Below the pieces are notes generated by a model, which did not search any database, was not told the DNA's origin, and saw only the letters and a list, made by a program, of their open reading frames with translations. A stretch of DNA of 18,834 nt from NCBI GenBank assembly GCA_031284345.1, contig JAITAC010000028.1, positions 1-18,834 on the forward strand. The letters run 5' to 3'. The position numbers and the translations under genes were made by a program. This document shows, piece after piece, positions 1-8,173 of this stretch. Source of the DNA: Holosporaceae bacterium. Its GTDB lineage: Bacteria > Pseudomonadota > Alphaproteobacteria > UBA3830. Each line of letters begins with the position of its first letter. The first letter of the stretch is position 1.

Positions 1-12
1 AAAATATCATGA
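1..12 (+). CDS. Possible 3' end of an upstream dcw gene (partial)
   Basis: Reading from base 1 gives Lys-Ile-Ser and a TGA stop at 10-12. This stop overlaps the ddl ATG (9-11) as ATGA, the usual form of a translationally coupled junction. In alphaproteobacterial dcw clusters murB commonly precedes ddl, so this could be the last codons of murB. Only three codons are visible, so the identity is pure context and the reading frame itself is uncertain. Confidence 0.3.
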   Translation, partial: KIS

Positions 13-923
13 ATAAAATAGTAAAAAAAATTTGCCTTCTGAAAGGCGGAAATTCTTTTGAACGTGATGTGTCACTCGTGAGCGCAAAAGAATGCGCCAT
101 TGCCATTCGCCAATCCGGCTACGAAATTTGCGAATTCGACTTTACCGGCGATGTTATGGCCTTGATTTTACACATCCAAGAGGAAAAACCCGACTGCGTT
201 TTCAACGCTCTCCACGGAGGTAGCGGCGAAAATGGCAATGTGCAATCTATCTTGAATTTTCTCCAAATTCCCTACACCCATTCCGGCGTAATGGCCTCTT
301 CCATCGCAATGCATAAGTACATCTCCGGGAAATTATTTCAGAGCAACGGTATTCGCATTCCAAAAAATAGTTTCGAGAAATGGCATGATTTCATAAAAAA
401 ACCGGATCTCCCCTGCCCTTTCGTGATAAAACCTGTCAATTCCGGATCATCCGACGGAGTGCACATCATAAACTACGCCGCAGAGCTCTATGATATCTCC
501 TGGGAATACGGCGACATGGTCCTGGTGTCAGAATATATTCCGGGACTGGAATTAACCGTCAGTATGCTAAATGACAAGCCGCTCGCCGTTACCAACATCA
601 TCACCTCCACCGGATTCTACGACTACAAAAATAAATACACCGCCGGGCAAACATTCCACGAAATTCCAGCCCGCATTCCAGATGACATCCAAAAAGAAGC
701 GCTGGAAGTCGCCGCCAAAGCTCATAATTTGATCGGTTGTCGTGGCGTATCCCGCTCCGATTTCCGCTACAACGACGTCACTCGGGAGCTCTTCCTGCTG
801 GAAGTAAATACCCAGCCGGGAATGACGCCGCTTTCTCTTCTGCCAGAACAGGCAAAATTTGTTGGTATTTCGTTTGAAAAACTTATACAATATATGATTG
901 AGCAATCTTGTTATGATAAATAG
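9..923 (+). CDS. ddl: D-alanine--D-alanine ligase
   Basis: This ATP-grasp enzyme joins two D-alanines to make the terminal dipeptide of the peptidoglycan precursor in the cytoplasm. The 304-residue length is normal for DdlB. Family marks in order are the N-terminal GGNSFERDVSL segment (GGxSxE-type loop), the LHGGSGENG loop followed by IPYTHSGVMAS, the ATP-binding KPVNSGSSDGV, and the C-terminal metal-binding LLEVNTQPGMTPLSLLP with its conserved Glu and Asn. The usual Arg of LHGR is Gly here, a common variation. The ATG at 9 overlaps a TGA in the preceding frame, which suggests coupling to an upstream cell-wall gene. It lies 15 bases ahead of ftsQ in a dcw arrangement. Confidence 0.96.
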   Translation: MNKIVKKICLLKGGNSFERDVSLVSAKECAIAIRQSGYEICEFDFTGDVMALILHIQEEKPDCVFNALHGGSGENGNVQSILNFLQIPYTHSGVMASSIAMHKYISGKLFQSNGIRIPKNSFEKWHDFIKKPDLPCPFVIKPVNSGSSDGVHIINYAAELYDISWEYGDMVLVSEYIPGLELTVSMLNDKPLAVTNIITSTGFYDYKNKYTAGQTFHEIPARIPDDIQKEALEVAAKAHNLIGCRGVSRSDFRYNDVTRELFLLEVNTQPGMTPLSLLPEQAKFVGISFEKLIQYMIEQSCYDK

Positions 924-938
924 AGGTAAATTGCAACT

Positions 939-1745
939 GTGCTGGAATACGAAAAAAATAATAAAAAAACATTTGTCGCCAGGACAAAAAAACCTCTTGC
1001 ACTGAGGCTGCGTCCTTTTTTTATGTTGTTCAAGAGTAGTTTATTTTTATGTGGTTTATTTTTTGGTTCCCTCGGCTATGTATATTTTTTTTATTGCGAT
1101 AAAATTCTGGAATATAAGAACGACAAATTTATCGTCAAAAAAATAACCTTTGACGGCAACGATAAAATACCGGATACACTGCTGCTAAAGGCATCTGGAT
1201 TGCGCTATATGAGCAATATTTTTCTCATTCCCTTGCAGGAAGTCAAACAAAAACTGGAAAAAGTCGCCTGGATCCGTTCCGCCGTAGTCTATAGAAAATT
1301 TCCGGACATCATCTACGTGCGGGTTTCGGAAAGAATTCCCATAGCAATTTTCCAATCGAAGTATAAATTGCATCTGGTGGACGCAGAAGGCGTGATTCTG
1401 GATCACGATGGCATTGGAAATTTCAGTAATCTTCCCATAGTTATCGGCGAAGGAGCTGAGAAAGAAGCACCTCATTTACTTCAGTGCCTGGATCATTTTC
1501 CCCAAATCCGCAAGCAACTAGTATTTGCGCTGCGCGTAAGCAAAAGACGCTGGAACATAAAAATTAATAAAGGGATAACCGTAAAACTTCCAGAGAAAGG
1601 TCTGATGCAGGCGCTGGGAATTCTGGACGAGCTATCCGACAGCAACGGCTTTTTCAATGATGATATTTCGTCAATAGATCTACGAATGCTTGACAGGGTT
1701 ATCATTAGCCATAAAAATAAAATTGCAGATCCGTCAGTGGAGTAG
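939..1745 (+). CDS. ftsQ: Cell division protein FtsQ
   Basis: FtsQ is the bitopic inner-membrane protein that links early (FtsZ/FtsA) and late divisome proteins. The 268-residue product has a short basic cytoplasmic tail rich in Lys/Arg, one membrane segment at about residues 27-52, then a periplasmic POTRA domain (about 64-135, starting FIVKKITFDGND and ending with a VRVSERIP strand) and the beta domain beyond it. The start is GTG at 939; a GAGG at 923-926 precedes it by 12 bases, a rather long spacing. The sequence is divergent, as is normal for FtsQ, and the call rests on topology, POTRA character and the position between ddl and ftsA. Confidence 0.92.
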   Translation: MLEYEKNNKKTFVARTKKPLALRLRPFFMLFKSSLFLCGLFFGSLGYVYFFYCDKILEYKNDKFIVKKITFDGNDKIPDTLLLKASGLRYMSNIFLIPLQEVKQKLEKVAWIRSAVVYRKFPDIIYVRVSERIPIAIFQSKYKLHLVDAEGVILDHDGIGNFSNLPIVIGEGAEKEAPHLLQCLDHFPQIRKQLVFALRVSKRRWNIKINKGITVKLPEKGLMQALGILDELSDSNGFFNDDISSIDLRMLDRVIISHKNKIADPSVE

Positions 1746-1752
1746 ATAAATA

Positions 1753-2994
1753 ATGAAAACGAGTAGCATTGTAACGGTTTTGGATATTGGAAGCTCTAAG
1801 GTATGCTGTTGCATAGCTGGTATCTCAGCCAATGGACGTGTAAGTATTCTTGGAGTCGGCTACTGCGTCTGTTTTGGAGTGAAAAGCGGCGTCATAACCG
1901 ATATGGAATCCGTTGGGAAATCCATCATAAAGGCCGTCGAAGCTGCGGAGCATGCGGCGAAAATCAGTGTGAAATCAATTTATGTCAGTATTTCAGGTCG
2001 AAATGTGAGGTCAAAAATAGTTGGAGCGTCAGTCAATATCGGCGGAAGAGTCATAAAAAGCGAAGATATCACGCAGCTGCTGTCGTTGCGCGACAACGAA
2101 GACAACTCCACCGAAGTAATACACGCCATTCCGATAATGTACACCATCGATTCCATGTATGGCATAAAAGACCCTATGGGAATGATCGCTAATAATCTAA
2201 CTACCAGCATAAATTTCGTATCTGTTCCCAAAATACAACTGAATAATTTGCTTTTGTGCCTGGATAAATGTCATTTGGATCCGGCGGGAGTCGTAGCCTC
2301 CAGCTACGCCAGTGGATTATCCACCTCCGACGATGACGCCGACACTCCAGTCAGTCAGATTGTCATAGATTTTGGCGGCGAAACCACCACTATCACCTTC
2401 ATCTATAACGGAATTTTTTGCGGATCAGAATTAATTCCCGGCGGAGGCCGCCACATCACCAAAGACATCGCCTACGGCCTAAATATATCCATCGCCAGCG
2501 CTGAACGTCTGAAAACACTGCACGGAGCCGCCTTCGTGTCCATCGATGACGAGCGAGATACAGTACTGGTTCCGGTTCTGGAAGATGAAAACGTCATCGA
2601 CATGCAGCAACTTCCCAAAAGTACCTTAAATGGCATAATTCAGCCGAGAGTTGAGGAAATTATGCTGTCTATTAAGCAAAAAATAGAGGAATCGGTTTTC
2701 AAAAACGATTTCAAAAATAGTTTCGTAACCATTACCGGAGGCGGTAGTCAATTGACAGGTATTCGAGACGTAGCTGCAGAAATTTTAAATAGAAACATAC
2801 GCGTAAAAAAAATAAATCACACCTACGGAAATGCCAATTTGCCCATAAGTAACGATTTCTCCGTAGCTATGGGAATGATAAAATTCGCACAGTTTACTGA
2901 AAATATGTCCGTTAGGGGAACATTTTTTGCTGAGTCAAGCGCTGCTAAAGGATTTTTAAAGAAAACGTTGCTTTGGATAGAAAACAACTTGTAA
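1753..2994 (+). CDS. ftsA: Cell division protein FtsA
   Basis: FtsA is an actin-like ATPase that tethers FtsZ filaments to the inner membrane and recruits later division proteins. The 413-residue product shows the actin-fold marks: phosphate-1 motif VLDIGSSKV near residues 9-17, phosphate-2 motif IDFGGETTTITF near 209-220, and adenosine motif TITGGGSQLTGI at 326-337. The last 14 or so residues (KGFLKKTLLWIENNL) form an amphipathic helix matching the FtsA membrane-targeting sequence. ATG at 1753 follows the ftsQ stop by 7 bases, with GGAG at 1739-1742 inside the end of ftsQ as a probable ribosome site. Part of the ddl-ftsQ-ftsA-ftsZ cluster. Confidence 0.96.
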   Translation: MKTSSIVTVLDIGSSKVCCCIAGISANGRVSILGVGYCVCFGVKSGVITDMESVGKSIIKAVEAAEHAAKISVKSIYVSISGRNVRSKIVGASVNIGGRVIKSEDITQLLSLRDNEDNSTEVIHAIPIMYTIDSMYGIKDPMGMIANNLTTSINFVSVPKIQLNNLLLCLDKCHLDPAGVVASSYASGLSTSDDDADTPVSQIVIDFGGETTTITFIYNGIFCGSELIPGGGRHITKDIAYGLNISIASAERLKTLHGAAFVSIDDERDTVLVPVLEDENVIDMQQLPKSTLNGIIQPRVEEIMLSIKQKIEESVFKNDFKNSFVTITGGGSQLTGIRDVAAEILNRNIRVKKINHTYGNANLPISNDFSVAMGMIKFAQFTENMSVRGTFFAESSAAKGFLKKTLLWIENNL

Positions 2995-3099
2995 AGAATA
3001 CTGCATTACTATAACATATAGATGGTAAGAAAGTGTTTTGTACACATTAATCTCAGATTATTTGTTATTGAATTCCGTGTTTTGGGGAGAATAAATAGC

Positions 3100-4503
3100 A
3101 TGGCAGTACTCGTGGATACAATAAATAGAGACGGCAGAGCTAAACAAGGTGATTTTTTCGTGAGTGATGATAATAGCGGAATCGAGTCCCTAAAGCCGAA
3201 AATAATGGTATTTGGTGTGGGCGGCGCCGGAGGAAATGCCGTCAACAACATGATAAAATCAAAATTAGAGGGTGTTGAATTTGTTGTGGCCAACACAGAC
3301 GCCCAAGCTCTACTGCAGTCGTTATCAGAAAGACGCATTCAGCTGGGACTGCAGATCACCAGCGGACTTGGAGCCGGAGCCAGGCCAGACATCGGAAAAG
3401 CAGCAGCCGAAGAAGCTATCGATGAAATTATATCCTATATCAGAAATAGTAATATGGTGTTCATCACGGCAGGTATGGGCGGTGGAACCGGAACCGGAGC
3501 CGCTCCCGTTATAGCACGTTTGGCAAAGGAAGAGGGAGTGCTCACCATCGGTGTAATCACGAAACCTTTCCATTTTGAGGGTACTAATCGCATGCGTACC
3601 GCCGAAAAAGGCATTGAAGAACTGCAGCAATTCGTGGATACGCTCATCGTAATTCCCAACCAGAATTTATTTCGAATAGCCAACGAAAAAACAACGTTTG
3701 CCGATGCATTCAAAATGGCCGATGATGTGCTTCGCTCTGGTGTGCAGGGAGTCACGGATCTTATGGTCATGCCAGGACTCATCAATCTAGACTTCGCCGA
3801 TATCAGAACGGTCATGAGTGAAATGGGCAAGGCAATGATGGGAACCGGCGACGCCGAAGGAGAAAGAAGATCCATTGAAGCCGCCGAAGCAGCGATATCC
3901 AATCCGCTACTGGACGACGTCTCCATGAAAGGCGCCCGCGGCATACTGATAAATATCACCGGTGGCTATGATCTTACTCTCTACGAAGTAGATGAAGCCG
4001 CTAACCGAATCCGGGAAGAGGTCGATCCGGAAGCAAGAATAATATTCGGATCCACTTTTAACGATAAAATGAACGGACGCATGAGAGTTTCCGTCGTCGC
4101 TACCGGAATAGACGCAGTCGCCGTACAACAAAAAAAACAAGCTTTCGATGAAATATCTTCAACAAAACTCATCAAAAAAGATGTCGTATCCCCAGAAATA
4201 GCAGATCTAAAACAAAATGCTCCCTTCGTCCCGGATCATCAATCGGAAAAACAACAGCAAACCGCTGCGCCGTTGGGAACTATCTCAAATGATTACATTA
4301 ACAGAAACAACGACTACGAAAATCCACGGAAAAAATCTCCGTCATTGTTTGAGCGGCTCACCGGTATGAAAAGATTCTCCTCCACAAAAAAAGACGATCC
4401 AACGATTTCTTTGATTAAAAATACTCCGGCTTCTCAACAGCCGCTTCCTAGAGCACAGGAAGAAGATTTGGAAATCCCAGCTTTTCTTCGTAGAGGTTCC
4501 TAA
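3100..4503 (+). CDS. ftsZ: Cell division GTPase FtsZ
   Basis: FtsZ is the tubulin-like GTPase that polymerises into the Z ring. The frame is open from an ATG at 3022, but ATG 3100 is preferred: GGGGAGA at 3084-3090 sits 9 bases ahead of it, and the protein then starts close to the conserved core. From this start (467 residues) the visible marks are GGAGGN at 41-46, the tubulin signature GGGTGTG at 127-133, and the catalytic T7 loop N229-L-D231-F-A-D234. A Gln/Lys/Pro-rich linker begins near residue 340, and the C-terminal tail ends [13 protein letters not shown], the peptide that binds FtsA and other partners. A 105-base gap after ftsA leaves room for a separate promoter, but I see no convincing one. 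Confidence 0.97.
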   Translation: MAVLVDTINRDGRAKQGDFFVSDDNSGIESLKPKIMVFGVGGAGGNAVNNMIKSKLEGVEFVVANTDAQALLQSLSERRIQLGLQITSGLGAGARPDIGKAAAEEAIDEIISYIRNSNMVFITAGMGGGTGTGAAPVIARLAKEEGVLTIGVITKPFHFEGTNRMRTAEKGIEELQQFVDTLIVIPNQNLFRIANEKTTFADAFKMADDVLRSGVQGVTDLMVMPGLINLDFADIRTVMSEMGKAMMGTGDAEGERRSIEAAEAAISNPLLDDVSMKGARGILINITGGYDLTLYEVDEAANRIREEVDPEARIIFGSTFNDKMNGRMRVSVVATGIDAVAVQQKKQAFDEISSTKLIKKDVVSPEIADLKQNAPFVPDHQSEKQQQTAAPLGTISNDYINRNNDYENPRKKSPSLFERLTGMKRFSSTKKDDPTISLIKNTPASQQPLPRAQEEDLEIPAFLRRGS

Positions 4504-4549
4504 AAAATTTAGTATACTGTTTGCTATATTAATTGCGATTGGATGAGTT

Positions 4550-5908
4550 ATGATTGATATAAAATTGCTAAAAGAATATCCGGAAATGTTCCGCGCATAT
4601 GCGTCACTGCGAGGCTCGTCTGTGGACGTCGATCATCTGCTGGATGTGGATGCCGAATGGAGAAAAATAAATATCATTGTGGATGAACAAAGAGCCACCA
4701 TGAATAATCTGGCTAAACAAAAAAATATCGAGGACGGGAAAAAAATAAAATCTGAATTGGCAAAAAATGAAATTTCCCTCCGCGAACTGGAAGAAAAGCG
4801 TAAAAATTTACTGGATCTGGTGGAAAATCTGCTGGCACCGGAGGTCCCCATCGGGGAAAACGACGCCGACAACGTTGAAATTTACAACTGGGGAACTAAG
4901 CCATCATTTGATTTTCAACCCCTATTCCACGACGAACTCGGAGAAAGACTCGGCATCCTGGACCTAAAACGTGCAACAAAAATGGTCGGCAGCGGTTTTT
5001 ATTACTGGGTCGGAGACGGAGCGCGATTACAAAACGCCGCCTTTCTATTTGCTGAAAATCTTCTCATCGACAGAGGATTTATCCCGTTTCGGACTCCCAT
5101 TCTGGCCAAGAAAGCGTCGCTCTACGGCACCGGTTATCTGCCGTTCGCCCAGGACGAAATATATCGCATTGTAAATTCTGAGATTTCACTCATCGGGACG
5201 TCAGAACAGTCTCTGGTCAGCTACAAAATGGACGAAATCATCCCGGAGGACGAGCTTCCACTGCTCTACACTGCCTCCACCCCTTGCTTTAGATATGAAG
5301 CCGGCGCCTCCAGTCGCCAAACCAGAGGAATCTTCAGGGTTCATCAGTTCCAAAAACAGGAGCAGATAATAATGTGCCTGCCGGAGGAATCCGAGTATTG
5401 GAATCTCTTCTGCCAAAAAAATATCGAAGATATTATGCAGGAATTGGGCATTCCGTATCGCGTGGTTCTGGTCTGTACCGGCGATATGGGGGCTCCCGGC
5501 TATAAAAAATTCGACACCGAAGCTTGGTTCCCCGCATTCAACGCCTATAAAGAAACCCACTCGAATTCGAATCTCACCGATTATCAGGCACGGCGTTCGA
5601 AAATTAGATACAAAAGCAATAATAAAAATAATTTCGTGCATACCATATCTTCTACCGCTCTCACCGATCGCGTCGTTATTGCACTTATGGAAAATAATCA
5701 GACTTCCGAAGGATTTATCAAAATCCCAAAAATATTGCAAAAATATATGAATGGACAAGAAGAAATCTGCCCCCATAAACAATCGCGTCAAATTCAAAAA
5801 ATCAACTATTTAGAAATGGAGAACAGAATAAAAAACACAAATTATGTAAGTATATCAGACAAGTATGAGTCCATTAGAAAATATTTTTTGGACTCCAACA
5901 AGTCATAG
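4550..5908 (+). CDS. serS: Seryl-tRNA synthetase with unusual motif 3 and C-terminal extension
   Basis: This class II synthetase charges tRNA-Ser (and tRNA-Sec where present) in the cytoplasm. The N-terminal coiled-coil arm (about residues 27-97) grips the long variable arm of the tRNA. The catalytic core shows motif 1 near RTPILAKKASLYGTGYLP and motif 2 as FRYEAGASSRQTRGIF followed by RVHQF. In motif 3 the usual HTLNGSGLAVGR reads HTISSTALTDR, losing the glycines and one residue. The protein has 452 residues; the homologous end (KYMNGQEEI) is reached near residue 406, leaving about 45 extra charged residues. ATG at 4550 follows GGATGAG closely. It lies 46 bases after ftsZ and may be co-transcribed with it. 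No other serS is visible in the window. Confidence 0.93.
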   Translation: MIDIKLLKEYPEMFRAYASLRGSSVDVDHLLDVDAEWRKINIIVDEQRATMNNLAKQKNIEDGKKIKSELAKNEISLRELEEKRKNLLDLVENLLAPEVPIGENDADNVEIYNWGTKPSFDFQPLFHDELGERLGILDLKRATKMVGSGFYYWVGDGARLQNAAFLFAENLLIDRGFIPFRTPILAKKASLYGTGYLPFAQDEIYRIVNSEISLIGTSEQSLVSYKMDEIIPEDELPLLYTASTPCFRYEAGASSRQTRGIFRVHQFQKQEQIIMCLPEESEYWNLFCQKNIEDIMQELGIPYRVVLVCTGDMGAPGYKKFDTEAWFPAFNAYKETHSNSNLTDYQARRSKIRYKSNNKNNFVHTISSTALTDRVVIALMENNQTSEGFIKIPKILQKYMNGQEEICPHKQSRQIQKINYLEMENRIKNTNYVSISDKYESIRKYFLDSNKS

Positions 5909-6046
5909 GTTGATATATAGGAAAAATCATTGTCGTACGGTACTTGCTTTTTTATACAAAAAAAGGAGTATTCTAGTGTTTTTTTTGTTGAAGTTTTTAT
6001 TAAAGCACCCTATATTAAGGATAGTTGAAAATTGGATTTTTTAAAA

Positions 6047-6128
6047 TTTTTTTAGGAAAAAAATAGCGCAAGCCCGCAGTATACTTGAGAACGCGGGTGT
6101 TTTTTTGACGCAAAAAAAATCCTAAAAA
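6047..6128. terminator. Nested hairpin after serS, probable terminator
   Basis: An inner stem CCCGC (6073-6077) / GCGGG (6093-6097) with a 15-base loop is followed by a T-rich run (6098-6106), the form of a rho-independent terminator for the + strand. An outer pair TTTTTAGGA (6049-6057) / TCCTAAAAA (6120-6128) encloses it. The rest of the 255-base gap between serS and the next gene is AT-rich with no ORF I can support. Confidence 0.5.
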
Positions 6129-6135
6129 GTATGCT
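6105..6135 (+). promoter_or_regulatory. Candidate promoter of the 6164 secreted-protein gene
   Basis: TTGACG (6105-6110) resembles a sigma-70 -35 box. TATGCT (6130-6135) is a -10 candidate at 19-base spacing; TATAGT (6135-6140) is the alternative at 24 bases, which is too long. The -35 box overlaps the end of the T-run of the preceding terminator. Spacing is not ideal, so this is a moderate call. Confidence 0.35.
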
Positions 6136-6140
6136 ATAGT

Positions 6141-6151
6141 TATTTAAATTT
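6141..6151 (+). promoter_or_regulatory. TATTTAAATTT block upstream of the 6164 gene
   Basis: The same 11-mer occurs at 8145-8155 upstream of the other secreted orphan, in both cases just ahead of the ribosome site. It could be a shared promoter or leader element, or chance in AT-rich DNA. Confidence 0.25.
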
Positions 6152-6163
6152 AAGAGGAACAAA

Positions 6164-7075
6164 ATGAAAATAAAGTATTTAGGCTATGTTGCCGCTATTA
6201 CCCTTATTGCCATGTCGCTGAATCTCCCCACAGTTTCTTTCGGCATAAACAGATACGAAGAACTCACCACTAAGCAGATGCACAAAACCGTGCTTTTGGA
6301 AGATAATGGTGTGCAGTTGATTCAGTTGACGCTTCCGCCAAGCCAGACGTCTACGAATAATATATTTATTCATAGCCCAACGCGAAATGAGGAACTCATG
6401 TGTTCTAATTCGAGTAATATGGTAGCTTCTGCTGGAGAAAAACACTATGATTTGACGACTCCAGAGGAAGAACTTAATGATTTGACGAGTCCCGAATCGT
6501 ACGATACCGATAGCTATTCTTCCCCTTGTTCTTTATACAGCGATTGGACGCACGTAGATTCACACGACGCCGAAAACGACATGCATAAATTCAAGACGCC
6601 AAAATTCAAGACTCCAAATTTGAATCAAGAAGAATACGAAGATTATACAACTCTAGATTTGAGCAGTTCAGCTAATAGCTCTACCCATTCTTCCGACGAT
6701 AATGAGATACACATACCTCAGCAGAATATTCCGCACTATCTTTTAAATTTTTTTGATTCTGAAAAAAAGACAAAACTCAACAAGAAGGAGAGTGTTTCTG
6801 AAAATTCGGCGGGTTGTCAGCAATCGGAAAGGAATGCAAATCTTTCAGGATCCAATGGCAATAATATATTTTCAAACAATAACGGTACTTCGTATATGCG
6901 TTGGGTAGACATCAGGCTAAGCAACACAAATAGCGGAGGGCAGATCTTCACTCCTACACAAAACCTACCGGAGGTGCTAAAAAACTTTATTTTCTTAAAT
7001 AATGAACTAGCTTTAAACCGTGCAAGTTCTGTAAATCCGTACGATGAGCTTGAATACAACGACTCTATCGACTAA
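6164..7075 (+). CDS. Secreted low-complexity protein of unknown function
   Basis: I do not recognise a family. The 303-residue product begins with a Sec-type signal peptide (basic n-region MKIK, hydrophobic core to about residue 21, probable cleavage after SFG at 27). The rest is polar, rich in Ser, Thr, Asn, Asp and Glu, with no further membrane segment, and is probably largely disordered. Two internal duplications are visible in the DNA: a tandem 15-mer (6589-6603, 6604-6618) encoding KFKTP twice, and a 19-base repeat 30 bases apart (6447-6465, 6477-6495) encoding DLTTPEEELN/DLTSPESYDT. AAGAGGA (6152-6158) lies 5 bases before the ATG. Export and low complexity fit a surface or host-directed protein, but that is inference. 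Confidence 0.75.
   Translation: MKIKYLGYVAAITLIAMSLNLPTVSFGINRYEELTTKQMHKTVLLEDNGVQLIQLTLPPSQTSTNNIFIHSPTRNEELMCSNSSNMVASAGEKHYDLTTPEEELNDLTSPESYDTDSYSSPCSLYSDWTHVDSHDAENDMHKFKTPKFKTPNLNQEEYEDYTTLDLSSSANSSTHSSDDNEIHIPQQNIPHYLLNFFDSEKKTKLNKKESVSENSAGCQQSERNANLSGSNGNNIFSNNNGTSYMRWVDIRLSNTNSGGQIFTPTQNLPEVLKNFIFLNNELALNRASSVNPYDELEYNDSID
6447..6495 (+). repeat. 19-bp direct repeat, period 30 bp, inside the 6164 gene
   Basis: Two copies starting ATGATTTGACGA (6447-6465 and 6477-6495) differ at two bases and are 30 bases apart in the same frame, encoding a duplicated 10-residue unit (DLTTPEEELN, DLTSPESYDT). Confidence 0.7.
6589..6618 (+). repeat. Tandem 15-bp repeat inside the 6164 gene
   Basis: Two adjacent 15-mers of the form ATTCAAGACKCCAAA (6589-6603, 6604-6618) differ at one base and encode KFKTP-KFKTP. 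This is a recent in-frame duplication. Confidence 0.75.
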
Positions 7076-7095
7076 AAACCATTGTGGGCCTGCTA

Positions 7096-7155
7096 AAATC
7101 CAGCCAAAAATGCCATTGTAGTTGAACACATAACTCAAAATTTTTGGTTGGATTT
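7096..7155. terminator. Long inverted repeat between converging genes, probable bidirectional terminator
   Basis: AAATCCAGCCAAAAAT (7096-7111) pairs with ATTTTTGGTTGGATTT (7140-7155), 15 of 16 positions plus one wobble. The loop is 28 bases and contains a small inner AGTT/AACT pairing. The structure starts 20 bases after the stop of the + gene ending at 7075 and 22 bases after the stop of the minus gene ending at 7178, so it can end both transcripts. The A/T-rich outer arms supply short U runs either way. Confidence 0.65.
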
Positions 7156-7177
7156 ATCGGATCCATTGCATATGATT

Positions 7178-7897
7178 TTAAATTGGCTTCGACAATCCTT
7201 CTATGACGCCGAGCATGCTTTGCACTTCCTGCGTTGTCATGAGGGTCCTTTTGAACATATTGCGGAGGGTTTGCATCATCAGCGTGCGTTTTTTATCCGA
7301 CGGAAAGTAATCGCGATCGGCGAGTTTCGCTTCCAGATGGTTCAAAAAATAATCCAGCTGCTTTTGGGTAGCCATGTTAGTTTTTCCCGTTTTAAATTGT
7401 CGGGATTGGCATTCGGCATTTTTTGACGTCATGAGCGCATAACAGATGATCAACACCGCATGTGCGAGATTATAGGAAGAAAAATCCATAGATGGTATTT
7501 CCACGATAAAATTGCAGCCGGAAATTTCCTCATTGGTCAGGCCGTTTTTTTCATTGCCGAAGACTATGCCTGTGCTAGATCCAAGCGATACAATTTTTTC
7601 AGCGGCAGCTTCCGGGGTGAAAATTTCCTGAATCATATTTCTCGGACGCGCCGTCGTGGCGCACACCAACTGCAGATCAGCAACCGCATCCGTCAAATTT
7701 TCGAACACCTGTACATTCAGGAGATTGTTTTTTTCGGCGGACGCCAGAGCAGCCTTGGCACTTGGCCATTCGTGCAGCGGAGACACCAATCTCAAATTTT
7801 TTAAGCCGGTATTGGCCATGGCGCGCATGGCCATTCCTGTATTTTCGACCATTTGGGTTCCGTGTAAAATTATAAAAATTTCGTTGATCTGTAACAT
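7178..7897 (-). CDS. trmJ: tRNA (cytidine/uridine-2'-O-)-methyltransferase TrmJ (SPOUT family)
   Basis: This SAM-dependent SPOUT methyltransferase of the TrmH/TrmJ class 2'-O-methylates tRNA, in E. coli at position 32. The three family motifs are present: VENTGMAMRAMANTGLKNL with LVSP near the N-terminus, GIVFGNEKNGLTNEEI in the middle, and IPSMDFSSYNLAHAVLI in the C-terminal knot. Here the usual SSLNLAQAV reads SSYNLAHAV. ATG at 7897 is chosen over an in-frame TTG at 7906 because MLQINEIFIIL fits the family start; no clear ribosome site supports either. At 239 residues it is near the usual length. TrmJ is favoured over other TrmH-like enzymes on motif wording, but the exact tRNA position is not certain. 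Confidence 0.87.
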   Translation of the reverse strand: MLQINEIFIILHGTQMVENTGMAMRAMANTGLKNLRLVSPLHEWPSAKAALASAEKNNLLNVQVFENLTDAVADLQLVCATTARPRNMIQEIFTPEAAAEKIVSLGSSTGIVFGNEKNGLTNEEISGCNFIVEIPSMDFSSYNLAHAVLIICYALMTSKNAECQSRQFKTGKTNMATQKQLDYFLNHLEAKLADRDYFPSDKKRTLMMQTLRNMFKRTLMTTQEVQSMLGVIEGLSKPI

Positions 7898-8144
7898 AAT
7901 TATCAAAGTATCATAAAAAGCAATTTATAACCAGTTTTCAACGAGAAAGATGCAAAAAAATAATATTTGTGTCTGATATTTGTTTTTTAGATCTTCAATG
8001 TCAATTTTTTTTTCGTGGGGGTTATTTTTTTTTATAAAAAATAAAAATTAACGTTTTTTTTATTATTTTCGTCCATAATCATTTAAGAGAGTATTTATAG
8101 AACGTGTTTTTATGAAGAATTCTTGCGGAAGAACTTAATAGAGC

Positions 8145-8155
8145 TATTTAAATTT
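8145..8155 (+). promoter_or_regulatory. TATTTAAATTT block upstream of the 8174 gene
   Basis: Identical to 6141-6151. Here a small perfect hairpin TTCTT-GCGG-AAGAA lies about 10-25 bases further upstream and AGGAGG follows at 8163-8168. The 267-base gap from 7907 to 8173 is otherwise very AT-rich with long T and A runs and no ORF I can support. Confidence 0.25.
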
Positions 8156-8173
8156 GATTCATAGGAGGAAAAC

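Noticed and set aside
3022..3099. 26-residue N-terminal extension of FtsZ from ATG 3022
   Set aside because: No ribosome site at 3022, and a very good one (GGGGAGA) precedes ATG 3100.
3435..3959. 174-codon minus-strand frame inside ftsZ
   Set aside because: It is antisense to the conserved GTPase domain; composition is low-complexity Ser/Pro/Ile typical of a shadow frame.
5201..5797. 198-codon minus-strand frame inside serS
   Set aside because: It is antisense to the conserved catalytic core of SerS, has no family character, and is explained by codon pattern of the real gene.
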